From Chrysoporthe austroafricana (lineage: Eukaryota; Ascomycota; Sordariomycetes; Diaporthales; Cryphonectriaceae): 64,000 bases of DNA. The notes below the pieces were generated by a model that had not been told where the DNA came from, searched no databases, and was given only the letters and a program-made list of their open reading frames with translations. The stretch's first letter is position 1. Each line of letters opens with the position of its first letter. The stretch spans positions 2,102,383 through 2,166,382 of the forward strand of contig JYIP02000004.1 of NCBI GenBank assembly GCA_001051155.2, in the 5' to 3' direction. The position numbers and the translations under genes were made by a program. This document shows positions 23,546 through 36,402 of the stretch, piece after piece.

Positions 23546-25449
23546 TTACTCCCGGGACACGTCGCGGCCAAAAATTTTGGACTTGGCCCAGTCGTTCAGC
23601 ACCAAGAGACGGTTTCGGGCTGTCAGTATGCATTAGCAATGGACAACTCAAGCAGGGACATGCGCGGACGGAACTTACTGCTAAAGCACATGGAAAGGTA
23701 CGCGCTCCTCCAGAACAGATACGTCCATGTACCACCAGACGCGACATTACCATTGAACCACGCAACGTCCGCAACGGCCTTCTCGCTGCCAATGTACGCC
23801 AGGCTGCCCTGGTGGGAGTAGTGGAACGGCTTGATGTCCTTGACGCGACGCAGCTGACGCTCGTAGTCCTCGATCTGGCGGGCGACCTCGGCAGCGTTGC
23901 CGGGCTTCAGGTTGAGCGTGCTCGACAACTCGCGGATGTTCTGCTCGAGTGCCTCGGTCTTGGCCATGTTGTTGAACAGCTTGGCAAGGAAGTTGCCCTC
24001 CTGCGAGGCCACCTGCGCCGTGGGCGCATATCCAGCCACGGCACAGTCACCCACGGCCCATATGTCGCGGGTGCCCTGCACGACTAGGTACTCGTTGACG
24101 GCGAGACCGCGACGCGAGTCCTTCTGTGCGGGGATATGACTCATCAAGTCCTTCACAATAGGTCGGACCGCGTTGCCAGTTGCCCAGACGAGGAGGCCGT
24201 AGGGGAGGGTGACACGCTCCTTAGTGCCATCCGGCTTAGACGCTTCGGCCTCGATGGTCTTCTCGGTAACCTTCTTGACCATGGTCTTGGTGAGGATGTC
24301 GATCTTCTCCTCCTTGAAGGTGCTCTCAGTGTAGTCGATCAGCTGTTTGGAGAAGGAGGGCAGGACGTTAGGCAGCGCCTCGACGAGCGTCACCTTGAAG
24401 CGGTCACTGATGTCGGGGATCAAGCGCTTGATGTCCTCTTCGAAGAAATCCTGCAGCTCGCCAGCGAACTCGACACCCGTAGGGCCACCACCGACAACGA
24501 CCATGTGCAGCAGCCTGTTGATCTCCTCAGGCTCCTGGTCCTTGAACGCGGCCGTCTCGACACAGTCCATGATCTTCTTCCGAATGCGCTGGGCATCGCC
24601 GATCTCCTTCAGGAAGCAGCCATTCTCACGGACTCCGGGGATGCCGAAGGTGGCATTCTCGGCACCCACACCGATCACCAGCATGTCGTAGGGGACTTCG
24701 GTCTCGGACACGCTACCCTTGATCTCGGACTCGTCCTTGATGCGGACGATCTTGCGCTCAGGATCGACGGCGCTGGCTTCGGCTTCGTAGTACTTAACGG
24801 CGGCCTTCTTCTGCTGGAGGATGGTGCGGACAGGCTCCATGATGGAGCGGTGCTCGATGGTTCCGGTGGTGCACGAGGGCAGGAGCGGCGTGAAGAGGAA
24901 GTAGTTGCGGGGGGAGATGACGACGACATTGTAGTTCTCGGTATCGAGCTTCTTGAGGAGTGCGACAGAGCCCCAGCCAGTACCTACGCAGGGAGGGAGG
25001 CATCGCTGTCAGAGATACTCTTTCTCATCAATCGGGGCGGCGCGGAGCAGTAAGAACTTACCGAGGATAACGAGGGTCTTCTTGGCAGGATCTGGGATGA
25101 CCTGGGCCTCCGGGTGTCTGTTCTCCCAGACCTCGTAACTGACGTAGGTGATGGTCCCCAGCACGGACAGGTACATGAGGCGCCATGTCCACTTGAGAGT
25201 CCTCCTCAGCTTGCCAGGCTTCCTGGGCGGGGGCGGGGGCGCATCGGAGTACTGGCGTTGTTGGAGATGGAGCGCGAGAGGCCGTATCCTGCCATTGAGG
25301 GCTGGTCTATAGGTAGCGGTGGTGAGGGATCGAGCTGTAGGGTTGAGGATGCGAGATGCAACAGCAGACTGCGATTGCAGGCGAGGGGCAAGCCCAGACT
25401 GGCGGGTCGCGAGCTTGCTCAGCCCAAGAGCTCGCGAGGAGGAAGCCAT
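23546..25449 (-). CDS. nde: external alternative NADH:ubiquinone oxidoreductase, mitochondrial (type II, NDE)
   Basis: Three exons: 25062-25449, 23679-24983 and 23546-23619, with introns of 78 and 59 nt (GTAAGT donors). They join in frame to 588 residues. A Ser/Arg/Ala-rich presequence (1-65) precedes a membrane segment (about 88-107, LMYLSVLGTITYVSYEVW). Then come the FAD Rossmann motif LVILGTGWGS (about 127) and the NADH-binding motif VVVGGGPTGVEFAGEL (about 291). An AVGDCAV motif and a C-terminus DWAKSKIFGRDVSRE close the protein. Enzymes of this type oxidise cytosolic NADH at the outer face of the inner mitochondrial membrane and pass electrons to ubiquinone without pumping protons. The membrane segment after the presequence supports the external orientation. 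I see no EF-hand insertion, so it is nearer to the Ca-independent NDE2-like forms than to NDE1. The start at 25449 is the ATG opening MASSSRALGLS. The last intron is needed, because reading through it gives a stop instead of the family C-terminus. Confidence 0.95.
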
Positions 25450-28400
25450 AGCTCCGGAGAGGACGGAGAGGGCGCGGGCGCCTATAGGGCTGTAGGATAC
25501 AGGAATACCGTCCAGAAATGTGCAGAGGGGCAGCTATAGCTCAATGCCAAAAATTCTAGGTCTATAGGTGCGGCGATGAGGGTCGTTGGGAATTCAAGGA
25601 TGAGACTGTAAGCGCGTCTTTTTTTTTTTTTCCTTCACTGCGCCAAGGTGACGAGAACGATAAGCAAATTTGGGACGGCTGATAAGCCCCGGTGAGCGCA
25701 TTTCATAGTACCCAGTACTACGGATCGGTGGAGAGCTCTTGTTGTCCAAGCGCAAACGGAGCTGGCCTGGGACTTTTCTCGGTGAAAACTCGCACTCGCT
25801 GTCGCCATAAACAAGGAACAGGAAATTACGACAGGTGCAGTTCTCAATTTACATGTTCTCTTATCGAATATAACATCACAGCATTATGTCTTGGGGCGAC
25901 TCGAAAGTTCCTCCTGTCTTCTTCCTCTAGTACAAGCAGAACATCAGCGCTACGCATCACAGCGCTATCGCAGCCGGTCCTGAAAACGACGCAGACTCTA
26001 GCACTCTTGGTCCAGAGGGGTGACAGATTGCCGGTTCAAGGCACTGCGACCTACGGACGGCGGGATACGGACGACGGGATGCGGACGACGGGAGCTGGGG
26101 AGGTAGGGCCCAGCTGTCAGGACTCTCGCTGGCTCTCGCCGTAAAGGAGTGCGGAACCGCCATGAGCTTTATCACTACTGCAAAATTTAAAGTACACGTG
26201 CTAGCTGACTCGGAAGCCTGGCCGGTCTTGCTCCGGAGACGCTCGGCAAATCCTACCGAGACCCGTAATCTACGATTTCGGCCCTGGCCCGGGCAGCCTC
26301 GGAGGCGTTGGCGGTTGGATGCGCAGTGGATGCAGTGCCTGATCAATTAGAGGGCTAGTCTCGGGTGAACGTGTCGAGCATGTCCAGTCCCAGCGCGTCA
26401 GTAAAGCGGGGAGGGGCAGTACCAGATCATAGCCCAGGAGCTGTTCGTCCTCATGGGCTTCTTAACGTTCAACATCAGGACGACCCCAGCTAGAACTTTT
26501 CGAGAGCGGACAAGTGTGCTGAGGCGAGCCACACACACCACTGCGACTAGGACGGCACGACGGTTGAGCGAAGCAAAAGACCCCCAGTAACGTCCGTCAA
26601 CCAAGATGCCGTGTGGAGAAGAGAGATCACCAAGCAGTATGCCTGGACGAGGGCAGGACCCGAAGTTCGCACGGGAACGGCGTCAGAGTTAGCACGTGTA
26701 GTCGGTTCAGCTTTTTCGCTAGGTTAGAAACAGCGAGTTATTACCTCTGATATTGGTTCAGAGAATTGCATCAGCTGGCCAGCCTCCTTTGAGGTAACTT
26801 CCGCAGGCCAATGGGGCCGTCAACGTCCTCAAAGCCATTCCATCGTGCGTGGAGTGCGCCTTGCAAGCCGTTCGTGTGGGCCCTCATGGAAGATCCCTTT
26901 TCACGCCACTTTCACACCGCTCTTGCCATGAAAGAGGATGAGGTCCGTCTAACTCCTGTGGCCTGCTGTCGTTCCTATACACTTCTATAGAGACAAGCGG
27001 AGGACACGCCCGGGACGTGTATTTCCCTACTATCTCTACCACGGTTCCGCACCCTCGGCCACTTAAACCGCCGTCTCAGGTAAACACAGCATTCGTGGAT
27101 GAACGATATATCTGAAGACAAAACCCAATCAAGCCTTTGGGGGTCAACCACCATCTAAGATCTGACACAGGGGTCCCGATGGAGCAATAAGGCCCTCGAG
27201 TCTAGATCGAGACGCGACGTCTATGCACAGCCTCGTCAATGGACCTCTAGTACGCAAGCCCCAGGAGAAGCCCACCAGCCCGGGATACAAAATTCATGCC
27301 GCTCGCAGAATTTTCTCTTTCCGACACAAGAGAGGCCCAACACAGTGCACTGCTGAGCAAGGGCGGCTCGATAGTGGCAAGGCTGAGAGATGTTGGCTGA
27401 GTCGACGCTTGCCGGCAGCGGGTAGTGATCACGAGCATAGCCTCCGCCGTCTCGCCAGCTATCTACCCACCGCATGTACCCCAGTGCTTGCGAGGCCTCT
27501 CGCGGTGGGGTCTCGTCTAGCCGAGACGAGCGAGATGATAAACAATCGGACTATTCACACATTTCAGGACAGATTGTCCGTCTTCTAACCCAGCATCGCC
27601 GGTAAGGGACTGCCTGAACGGGCAGGAGGGCCTGCAAGGGGCTGTGTAAACGGAACAAACGCGTACTGACGACGCAACATAGGGCACGGGCGGCGGTAGT
27701 TTCGGTTCTTCGGGTTTAGTTCGGGCCCAAACGTCCCTGCGGAAGCAGCGCTGAAGCTTTCTTACGCCAGGGCGTTGAACAGGTTCGATCTGACGGCGGC
27801 GCCGATGATCGCAGGTGCTCGGCGATAGTAGAGGGCTCGCGGCACGACAAGGTCCAGTGATCGTCTCAGGTTGTGCCCAGAACTAGGAGGATCGGCAGTC
27901 TGCAGTCTAGGCGGCGCCGGAACCTTGAAGGAGAAGCGCAAGGTGCCTCGAATCCTGCCCTTATTGTACACTCCCTATAGCATCCAGGTGGTGGACACGG
28001 CGGACAAGGGAGCCTACGGGGAAGAGACATGTTGTCCGCCAGAGCGTTGCTGAGTACTTGGCTAATCGGAAGCGTGGCGGCTGACCAGTGGTCAACAGCT
28101 GACGAGAAGACTTCCCCAGGATATCGAAACGTTTGCTGGCTAAGTTGCGAGATTGGATGGGACGACGTGGCGGCAGCAGACCCGGTATCAGGGTGATGAA
28201 GCATGCTGGTGCTACCGAAGGACATCGTCACGTCTCACTGACGACATTTCTGCAACCTCATGTCGGATTCGGGGCCTGGAACGAGTCGAACGCCGCACTT
28301 GTCAATTGTGAGTCGTCAAGGGACCATGATCGCGAGGGTTATCGAGACAAGGCAAATTCAAGCTGAGGGCGGTCCTGGGGATGCCACAGTCTAGGACTCT

Positions 28401-29888
28401 CTCTGTTCTGCCGCCGAGGTAGTCTTTTCGGGAAAGCTCACGAGTCTGGCTTCAAACAACCTCATCTCGAGCAGGTTCGAAGGGGGCCTCCTGAGGAGGT
28501 AAGACCGCAGACTTCAGACCTTGAAGGGCTCGTATAACCCGGGCGGGTGTTGCATCTGGCCAAGGCGAGACGACTGGTGGGAGGCTTCTCCGTATCCCCC
28601 GCGCTAGTTCCCAGCCGGCCTGGCGCCGCCCCACGTACCCCAGGTCCCCCTGCTCATCTTGAAACGACGTCTCGACTTCTGAGACATCCACCTTCCCACC
28701 CTCTCGACGTCTCCACCTATCTGCCTCACGTCGCTTGACGATTTCGAGCGACCGCAGCATGACCCCATCTCGCACCTCGACGAGGTCCCAGCTCGACAGC
28801 ACACGGCAGGCCCATCATCACTATTACCTCGGTAGCGAGAGGCGCCCGGTGGGGATGCCCTGCAATGGCATGCTCAGACGTGCCTCAGCGTGCTGCATAG
28901 CCATACCCCGATGAACTCTCATCATGGCTTCGCACCACTCCGACATGCGTGGTAGCCCTCGTCCCATATCTGCGCCTCGCTGCTACCGAGCCGAGATTTC
29001 CAGCTGCATGCAACAACATGGTCGTGTCACGGAGTGTGCTCGATCGATTCGAGACCTGAAGTCCTGCGGGAGGCTAGCTCTGTCCATCCTCTTCGCGCGC
29101 TCCTGTGCGGACGTCTCGGGCTGTCCTGCCCTCTGTCACCTCGTATCCTGCGACCTAGTGTGCTGGATAGAGAGGGCCAAGCCTGGGCAGCCCGGGTACA
29201 GAAGAGCTCGAGGCGTGCTGTGCTCGAGCTCCTTAGCACCGACGAGTCGCCGAGTGCTTACCAGGTTCCAAGCAACACCATAGGCCGCGGTCATCAGTCC
29301 TCATCATCGTCAGATAGATGCATCCGCCTCCCTCGGTCCCCTCTGTGGTGGGGCAGGTCTTGGACAGTGCCAATCTGTGCGGCTGGTTAAGCTTCGGCGA
29401 CCCCTGATGATCCGACCGTGAGGCTCGTTTGGAGTCGTGCCCGTTGCGGATGGTTCCGACACTACCCAGTACCACCGGATCATCCCTTCTTGGCCTCACG
29501 CGCCCTTTTACCAGTCAGGTCCCTGGCGCCAGACCAGGGTCCATCCAGAGAGGCTTGGGCGGACCCATCTTTCCTCCTCGCTGTCGATCGACCACGCGGC
29601 ATTGTCTAGGTCTACTCCCGCGTTCCCGGTCTGATACTCCGTCACCTACCCAAAGCTTCTCGCTCTTGGAAGTACCGCTCCTCCTTCCACCTTTCTTTCT
29701 TTCTCTCCTTGCATTCTTGTCAGGGCTGGCCTCTAACCTTTGCTTGCCTTCGCGGTCTTCTGGACAGCGTCCACCTTTTTGTCTTTTTGTTGCCTTGCAT
29801 TAGCAAAGGCCTTTCGCTCTTCCCTTGTTCGCGACGCTGGCGTTAGGCAGGTTGAGATGTTGGCTTGAGCACCTGACAAGCGAATGGA
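25450..29888. other. gene-poor intergenic stretch between divergent genes
   Basis: About 4.4 kb between the NADH dehydrogenase and a plus-strand membrane-protein gene, which point away from each other. I found no supportable coding sequence. A short imperfect tandem of about 14 bases (CGGACGACGGGAT-like) lies at about 26050-26095, and a poly-T run at about 25619-25632. Promoters of both flanking genes must lie at its two ends. Confidence 0.55.
29678..29710 (+). promoter_or_regulatory. pyrimidine-rich tract upstream of membrane-protein gene
   Basis: A nearly pure C/T tract sits about 180 bases upstream of the start at 29889. Such CT boxes commonly precede transcription starts in filamentous fungi. 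The assignment is by position only. Confidence 0.3.
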
Positions 29889-31801
29889 ATGGTGGACGCG
29901 ATGGCCCCAGTTTTCGATCGCCAAGATGAAGAGGAGGCCGCTCGAGTGAGGTTACGGCGTGGAGAATCGTGGCCGCGAGACGCACAGGCGGCCAACGCGG
30001 AACGAGGTACCAGGACTGGTCAAGATTCATTGCGATGGTCTGATGCCAACCGCAAACTTTCACGAGACGGTGGCCCAGGCGGTGACGACGACGGCGACGA
30101 CGACAGCGACGACGACGACAATGAGGGTGATGCAGGACCAGCTGGAGGACTAGGACCGCCCCTCGCATATACTCCCCCCGAGCCACTCACGATCCTGACG
30201 AGTCAAACTGCGCCTGCGCTTCTCCGGACGAGCGAAGCACCAACGACATCATCGACATCAGCGCCAAGCATACTGCCTCAGCCCGGCTCGTCAGTGGACA
30301 ATCCAGCCGCCGTCAACCCTCAGCTATCGATCACACCAGTTGTGACTGTGTCCTCGGTGATAGTGTTGACGACGACGACATCATTGTCCCCCATCTCGTC
30401 CACTTTTTCGTCATGCACGGAAACCTCATCCTTGTTCGACTGCATTTCCCCCTCATCTACAACGTCACCAACGGGTACCTTGACAGCCTCATCGGGGGCT
30501 ACTGCGGCCTTTGACACCGCCATGCCGTCACCAACGATTTTCCTCGATGATTCCGGTGATGATCTCGATGACCACCGTCACGACGATCACGGACCACCTC
30601 CAGGGGGCTTAAGCCCAACCGCCGAGGATGTCCTCATTTCAGCAGGTTCAATAGGTAAGCTTGTGCCACTGTTGTGTGGTGATGCTCAGGGCTGTAGAGT
30701 ACGCTGACGGAGCACGTCTATCTAGGCGCCTTCATCCTCGTCTGCTTTGTTTGCTGGATGGGGTGGCGGATGTATAAGAAATCCAAGAGGGCCAAGAATG
30801 GTTTGGATGATGACGAATTCTCATCGCCGAACGCATTACTCGCCAAAATACCCTACTTCAGGCGGAATCAAAGAACCTGGCAGGACTTGGACGGTCGTGG
30901 CTCTCCACCGATGTATGAGAGTTCAAAATCCGGCATCTACCCCCTGATCGACGAACAAAACATGACGCGGTCCCCATCGAAACAGGTTCCTACGAACCTG
31001 CCACAGCTTAATACTAACGTGTCTTATGCTAACGTCAATCCCTTCTCGGCGTCCTCTGGCGACACGTACAGTTTTCGTAGCGCACAGAGCCCACAAAGCA
31101 TCACGACACAGAATGCCGTTCCGTACTCACAACAATCAACAGTCCTGCCTTCGCTCCAGACGAGTTTCAGCCCGGCCAGTCAGGTCAACAATCCCTTCGC
31201 CCTGCCCGAAGATGCCTCCTTTGAGCCGAATAGCGCGGCACAATACGGCGCTGGGACGATGCAAACCTTCGAGACCGTAACCAGTGATCGCTCGCGCATG
31301 CCCGATCCGATCTATAACCAATCCGAGCTTGCGCGCCAAGCCTCGACTGCCTACGATCCGGCTAGAAGAAATGTGTACCGGGCCTCCGAGTTGTCGTCAA
31401 TCTCTTCCGGCTTTGGGGATGGAGACATCATCGTGCCGCTACCAGCAGCCCTGCAACAAGGCCTTGGTCCTCGCCCACCCAGCTTCGCCAAGTCTGTGGC
31501 GACCCGAAGCGAGGAAGGTAGTCATGGTCAGAGGGATACTGTGTACACCACCACGAGCGAGGACATGCCCACGCGATACAGGTCGGTCAACAGCTGGGTG
31601 AACCAGCAGACCGGGCGCATTCAAAGACAGCAGCAGAGTGCGGGTGACGAAGACGTTCCTCCTGTCCCATCTCTACCAGCTGAGGAGAGGTATACCATGA
31701 TGATGGATGACGAGGAGCCAAGGCGATACGAGGATACGATATCATCGCAGCCACCAGTTCCGACTTTGCCGTCCAACAAGGACGCCAAGCAGCAGCCCTA
31801 G
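29889..31801 (+). CDS. single-pass membrane protein, Ser/Thr- and Asp-rich outer part
   Basis: Two exons, 29889-30654 and 30726-31801, separated by a 71-nt intron (donor ggtaagc, branch ctgac, acceptor ctatctag), join in frame to 613 residues. The first exon encodes an Asp-rich block from GACGAC repeats (about residues 66-80), then a long Ser/Thr/Pro-rich stretch that would be heavily O-glycosylated if outside. The intron falls exactly at the start of the membrane helix: AFILVCFVCWMGWRMYKK, at about residue 257. The remaining 340 residues are a cytoplasmic-type, Ser/Gln/Pro-rich tail ending with PTLPSNKDAKQQP. This layout resembles fungal wall sensors and Mid2-like proteins. However, no signal peptide is visible at the chosen ATG, so either an upstream exon is missed or the protein inserts by a reverse signal-anchor. 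I do not assign a function. Confidence 0.75.
30655..30725 (+). other. intron of the membrane-protein gene
   Basis: It runs from GTAAGC to CTATCTAG with a CTGAC branch point at about 30706. Splicing joins codon parts G and GC to give Gly-Ala and continues directly into the membrane helix. Without splicing the frame stops at 30705-30707. Confidence 0.85.
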
Positions 31802-33313
31802 AGACTAACTCACATGTGAGGCACCAAGGAGGACCGCAACAAGAATCTGAATGAGTGGCCGCTCGCCGTCCTCACGTCGCCATCGGATGCGGCGTCATAG
31901 GATCCGAACGCCCGAAGTCAAGACGGCGGCTTGACTCCCGGACGGAATTAATTTACGCAAAAAGATACCAGGAGCCGTTGAGCTCCACTCATTTTCGCAC
32001 TGCCGAGTTGTACATATTCATCACACATACAAACGAACACCCCTTACTTCCGCCTCCTCATCCTACCCTCTTGACTGCCTTGTCTACCCCAGCCTGGCGC
32101 TGCGAGGACAGATCTTCAGCCTGGGAAGGATAGATGTGCATTCGACGGTCGCGAGGACCCGCGGACCTTCACTCGCTGTAAAACGTCACGTACATACAAC
32201 TCCGCGTGTCTCAAAAAGGATGTATACATAGATCTGCGTCGCAGCAGAAACCGTCAATTGGAAAGGCTTCTCCCGCGCGCGTGCAGTGAGCGAGGTGTTG
32301 GCACTGATGTTGTGGGGCCCTTATGGGAGTGCACGCGTTCAAAAAGCTGAGCGAGGGAATTACTAGCCTACAGTCTACGTAAATGAAATCGTAATCTAAC
32401 GAACATGAAAACAAACCTCAATGTGGTTATTGCCACGGGTGTGCCAAAGTGCTTACGGCCGCCGAATGAAGTCCCAGAGCATCGAGTCCCACTCACGTGT
32501 CACCTCCGCCCACCCTTGTTTGCCCCCTAAAAGTGATTAAGATGATTTTTCTGTCTACTGCGGGTTCTTACCTGTAACGAGCCCTTATAGCTCGTCATGA
32601 GGTTGCGACGGCGTTGATGGCGTACCCAGTCGACCGGACTGAGGCGGGGACGCCTCCGATGGAATTCGGCGCCCGCGTACATCCATACAAGGCAAGAGAG
32701 AGAGGGGGTGGGGAAGAGGCTGGCTTTATGCAACGGCAGTGAGCGTCAGTACATTTGTTCAAGTATGAGGATACCTCAGCCATCAAGGTGGAAAGGAAAA
32801 TTGCCATTCTGAATCCGGAAGGACTTGCGACGATGTGCGTCCGTAAACTAGTAGCTAGTAGCAGCAAAGGATCCCCCCCTTCCTGATGACCGCATCCACA
32901 CTTGCCCAAGTACCATACATACACCAACTTTTGAAGGTCTGATATGTCATCCAGCGGTGAGCTGGCAAGGAGGATAGCAAATGTGGGCCGGGATAGAGGA
33001 AAGCAGGGAACAAAGCTCGAGACTATTACTATAATTACTTTTTCGAAACCTCTCTCGACCCTAACCTAGCGTACTTCGGTCCGCCAATATCAACCGGCTC
33101 CCTTCTCCGCAGCCTCGAAGTCTGTGTGATCATATGGAAGGCATGAAAGAAAGCAAATAAAAGGAGAAGGGGGGAGAGATAGAGAAAAATAATAATAAGG
33201 GGCAACGCACTAAACCTCATCCTGTCCCGTCATCTAGGTGAGGCTCCCATCCATCGCTGGTTGCTACCAGATCAGGCAATCCGGGGGGGGGCGGAAGGAT
33301 CCTTGCGCACGTA
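31802..33313. other. intergenic between convergent genes
   Basis: No gene seen. It holds the 3' ends of the membrane-protein gene on the left and the RRM gene on the right. The open frames here are short and without domains. Confidence 0.55.
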
Positions 33314-35008
33314 TCAGTGCCTACGGCCGGAGCTGCCATCGGCGACGACAACCGAGGATTTCTTGCCGTGTTTTTCTTTGCCCTTGCCCTTGGTAGACAG
33401 GGAGGCGGACGTGGACGCAGCTGATTTGACGGGGGGGCTTCCGCTCTCGACCAGCGGCGTCTTGCGGCTGGATGAAGGTGGCGAGGACTTGGCGCTGCTA
33501 CCGTTCCTCTCAGGCTTGTATCTATCCTTCCGTTCCACCCGTCCGCCATCTTCCTTTATGGATTGTTGGTGGTGCTTGCTGCTGCTGCTGTCGAGTGGCT
33601 TTGAAGCATCCACAGGAGGAGATCCGCCAGTGCCATAGACAGCCTCACCCTCTTTCATCAGGCGCACCTGCAGCTTTCTCCCCATGAATTCGACCCCGTG
33701 GAGGTACGCCACCATACGCTTGGCTAGATCGGCGGTGCGGAAATGGACGAAGGCCAGCCCGCGCGGCTTCCCGTCTTCACCAGTGGGTATGTAAATCGCG
33801 CTGACAAGCTCAGCTTCAGGCCGCGTGACCTCACGGATCAGCTTGCGGATCTGGTGTCCCGAGACGCGGCGCGGGATGTCACGGATTTGGATGCCACGCT
33901 GTTCTGTGTAGATTACGCCACCCGCTGGGCACCCTGGAATGGCCATGCTTGCCACTTGGTCGGTAAGGGGTGTCGTTCCTTGCGGGTAACACTCACTGTA
34001 GGGCGGTTGCACCGCGTGCGAGGCGGCTGGGTTGTGCAATTGCGGGCCATCTAGTGAGGCGGGATAGGGAATGAGTGATTCTGGTGCTCGAATAGACCTT
34101 GGGCCAGGACGGAAGCCATACAAGGACCTTGAAGAGGGCTTTGAGAACTCTGCCGAGAACTGATCGTTGGGCGGCATAATGGTGCAAGGAAACGAAGTAT
34201 CCGGGTTGGTTGTAAAACTTCTTGAGGATGATCTTGACATGTTGTACTTGTCACCGCTCTGTACGTGGAAATCGCGGCATTAGCTCACGAGCCGTTATAA
34301 TGATGAAAACAAGATATTGATGATGTTGTGCATGTGTTTTCCCGTGCGGAATACTCGACTAAGACGATGTATGATATGGATTCGTACTCACCTGACTGCT
34401 GAACGGCGAGCTTGTGGTGGATACAGGTGAGGAGAGCACTGAAACTGGGATACTTGTAGCATACGAAGGGGTTCCAGGAGCTGTAGATGCTGCAGAAGCT
34501 GTGCTGCCGCTGGACGAGCTGTAGTTGGACCTCGTTGATTTGCTGAGCATCAGGTCTCGCACCAGGATCGGGCTATCTGCATTCTTGCCTTCCGCAATGA
34601 TTGCTCTGCCTCCGAATTCTTTTCCATCCAAATGCGCTATAATTCATGCTGTCAGCTGGTGTCGTATTAAGTGCGAGACTGCAAGAACATATCATATAGC
34701 TAGGGTCTCGTCGTACCGAACGCCGCTTCAAAGTTCTCACGACCCTTGACCCTTATCCAGCCGGAAGTGCTTTTTGGAAAGATTTCCACGTGGTCTACCT
34801 CGCAGACTTGTCGAGCGTGATCTTTGATTTGCTGCCATGATGCATTGAACGGGAGCTGCAGATTACCCGTCAGTGATATGCTCGACCTCCACGTACTACA
34901 GCCCTCGGACTGGGTCTCACAGACATTCGATATCGGGATATAGTAGATTCCCGTATGGCTCCCTGGTGGAACCACATCTTTTGGCATCTTGTAGTCTGGA
35001 GCTGTCAT
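33314..35008 (-). CDS. RNA-binding protein with two RRM-like domains
   Basis: Four exons, 34925-35008, 34717-34855, 34392-34636 and 33314-34258, join in frame to 470 residues. A first, weaker RRM (about 15-85) is split by two introns and reads IPISN-LPFNASWQQIKD, SGWIRVKGRENFEAAF and HLDGKEFGGRAIIAEG. The first intron uses an uncommon GTCTGT donor, but it joins ISN to LPF exactly as an RRM needs. A Ser-rich linker follows. A second RRM (about 277-360) has RGIQIRDIPRRVSG as its RNP2-like strand and KPRGLAFVHFRTADLA as RNP1. The C-terminal 110 residues are Ser/Lys-rich and disordered. The start is the first ATG (35008), in GCGAACATGAC context; the frame is open a little upstream without ATG. 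Such proteins bind single-stranded RNA, but the target and process are unknown. Confidence 0.85.
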
Positions 35009-36402
35009 GTTCGCTGTCTCGGAAGGCTGCAGGCTAACCAGCTCAGGTGACAACAGGGATCTCTATTGATGAAGATTCGAGATATCTGGTCGATACAGAC
35101 AGACTGAATGTAGGGTTTCAGGAACTGAGTGAAGGAGTGCCACAAACTTATAGGGGCAGTATCCATTCACCTGTCCTAGGTTGAGTTGAAGGGGCCTCCA
35201 AGTTTATATGGGGAAGACGACATGCTTTCGCACTTCCAAAACAGGAAACACTTCGCCTGCGAATACGCAAGCTGCTCATGCTTTGCCCTAGTCCGAGGTT
35301 CGATGGGGGGGGGCTGTTTGTTTTTTTTTTCTTTTTTTTTTTATTTTATTTATTTTCTCTCTTCAAGTGGTGCAACCTGCCTGAAGCCGTAGCTTGCTTT
35401 AGAGAGCCCCGCTGGATCCAACGTGACAAGGTCAAAAGTCATCGACATGTTCCTTCCGCAGGTCTTGATGCTGCTGAGACTAGAACACTACATTAGCGGA
35501 GATAGCTCCGGTCCCACATACTCTGTGAAGTCGTCGGCGGAGCAAGGAAGAGTACGTGCTGCAGCCAGACGTATGAATCCTCGGAAGGAGACAGGTACTA
35601 TAGCTGTTAAGGCGTAGGTCACAAATCACCTGCAGCCGACCGACCATAGTGCATTCCATCAAAGGTGCAGAAAAAACTGTCGTAACCTGGTTTCCGGGTT
35701 CTGCTGGACACAAGGAGCTGGACCCTTCTGGGCACTAGGAGCTGAGTCGCAGAGTGGGGGGCCACCCAGAAGTACCGGGCCATGGTTGGTGATGTCTCGA
35801 ACGGTGGGCATTAGCAAGCAGGCAAGGTTGTAGGCTGCAAGCCACGAAGTTCTTGACAACTGACAGCTCATCATACACCATGGACCCTCAAGCACAGCTC
35901 TGCAGCATCCTCATCAAAAGAAACAACTGCGCCGATACGAGTGAGGGTCTGCATGAGCACATACGTCCACAGGCGCTAGGCATGTTTGCTAGAGTGTTGG
36001 TGATACCCCGTATGGAGCGCTGATGTCCATTATCGAGCAAGGGCAGCCTTTTCTCCGGTATGATCGAAGGCCATGCGCTCATCTGATTGTCCCGTTGGCA
36101 AAAAATTCGATAACCACATGTACAGTATTGTTGGATTGAGTACCTAGGTAAGCACTCAGGGCCCAAAGGCCCCTGCTAATTCAATGCTAAAGAGTAGGTG
36201 GGCCCCCCCCCGGGGAAAAGTGACAGGTGCGATGCATGCGGCTGCTTTTGGACTGTAGAACGAGATACCCGACAGATCTGAGCCTGGAGGTGCCCGCCCA
36301 GATTCGACCTACGGATCATCTCTAATCTTCCGCGGAGGTGCTAGACTGAGAATGTCTGCCGGCTCCGGGGTCTTGAACATGACTGTAGGTGTGAGAATCG
36401 AA
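35009..36402. other. intergenic, upstream of RRM gene
   Basis: About 1.4 kb with no gene seen. A T-rich homopolymer (about 35320-35360, with short A and C interruptions) lies some 330 bases upstream of the RRM gene start. The left end should hold that gene's promoter and the right end the WD40 gene's 3' region. Confidence 0.5.

Noticed and set aside
24136..25053. 305-codon plus-strand open frame
   Set aside because: It lies exactly opposite the NADH dehydrogenase and has the Leu/Asp/Val-rich composition typical of a mirror frame.
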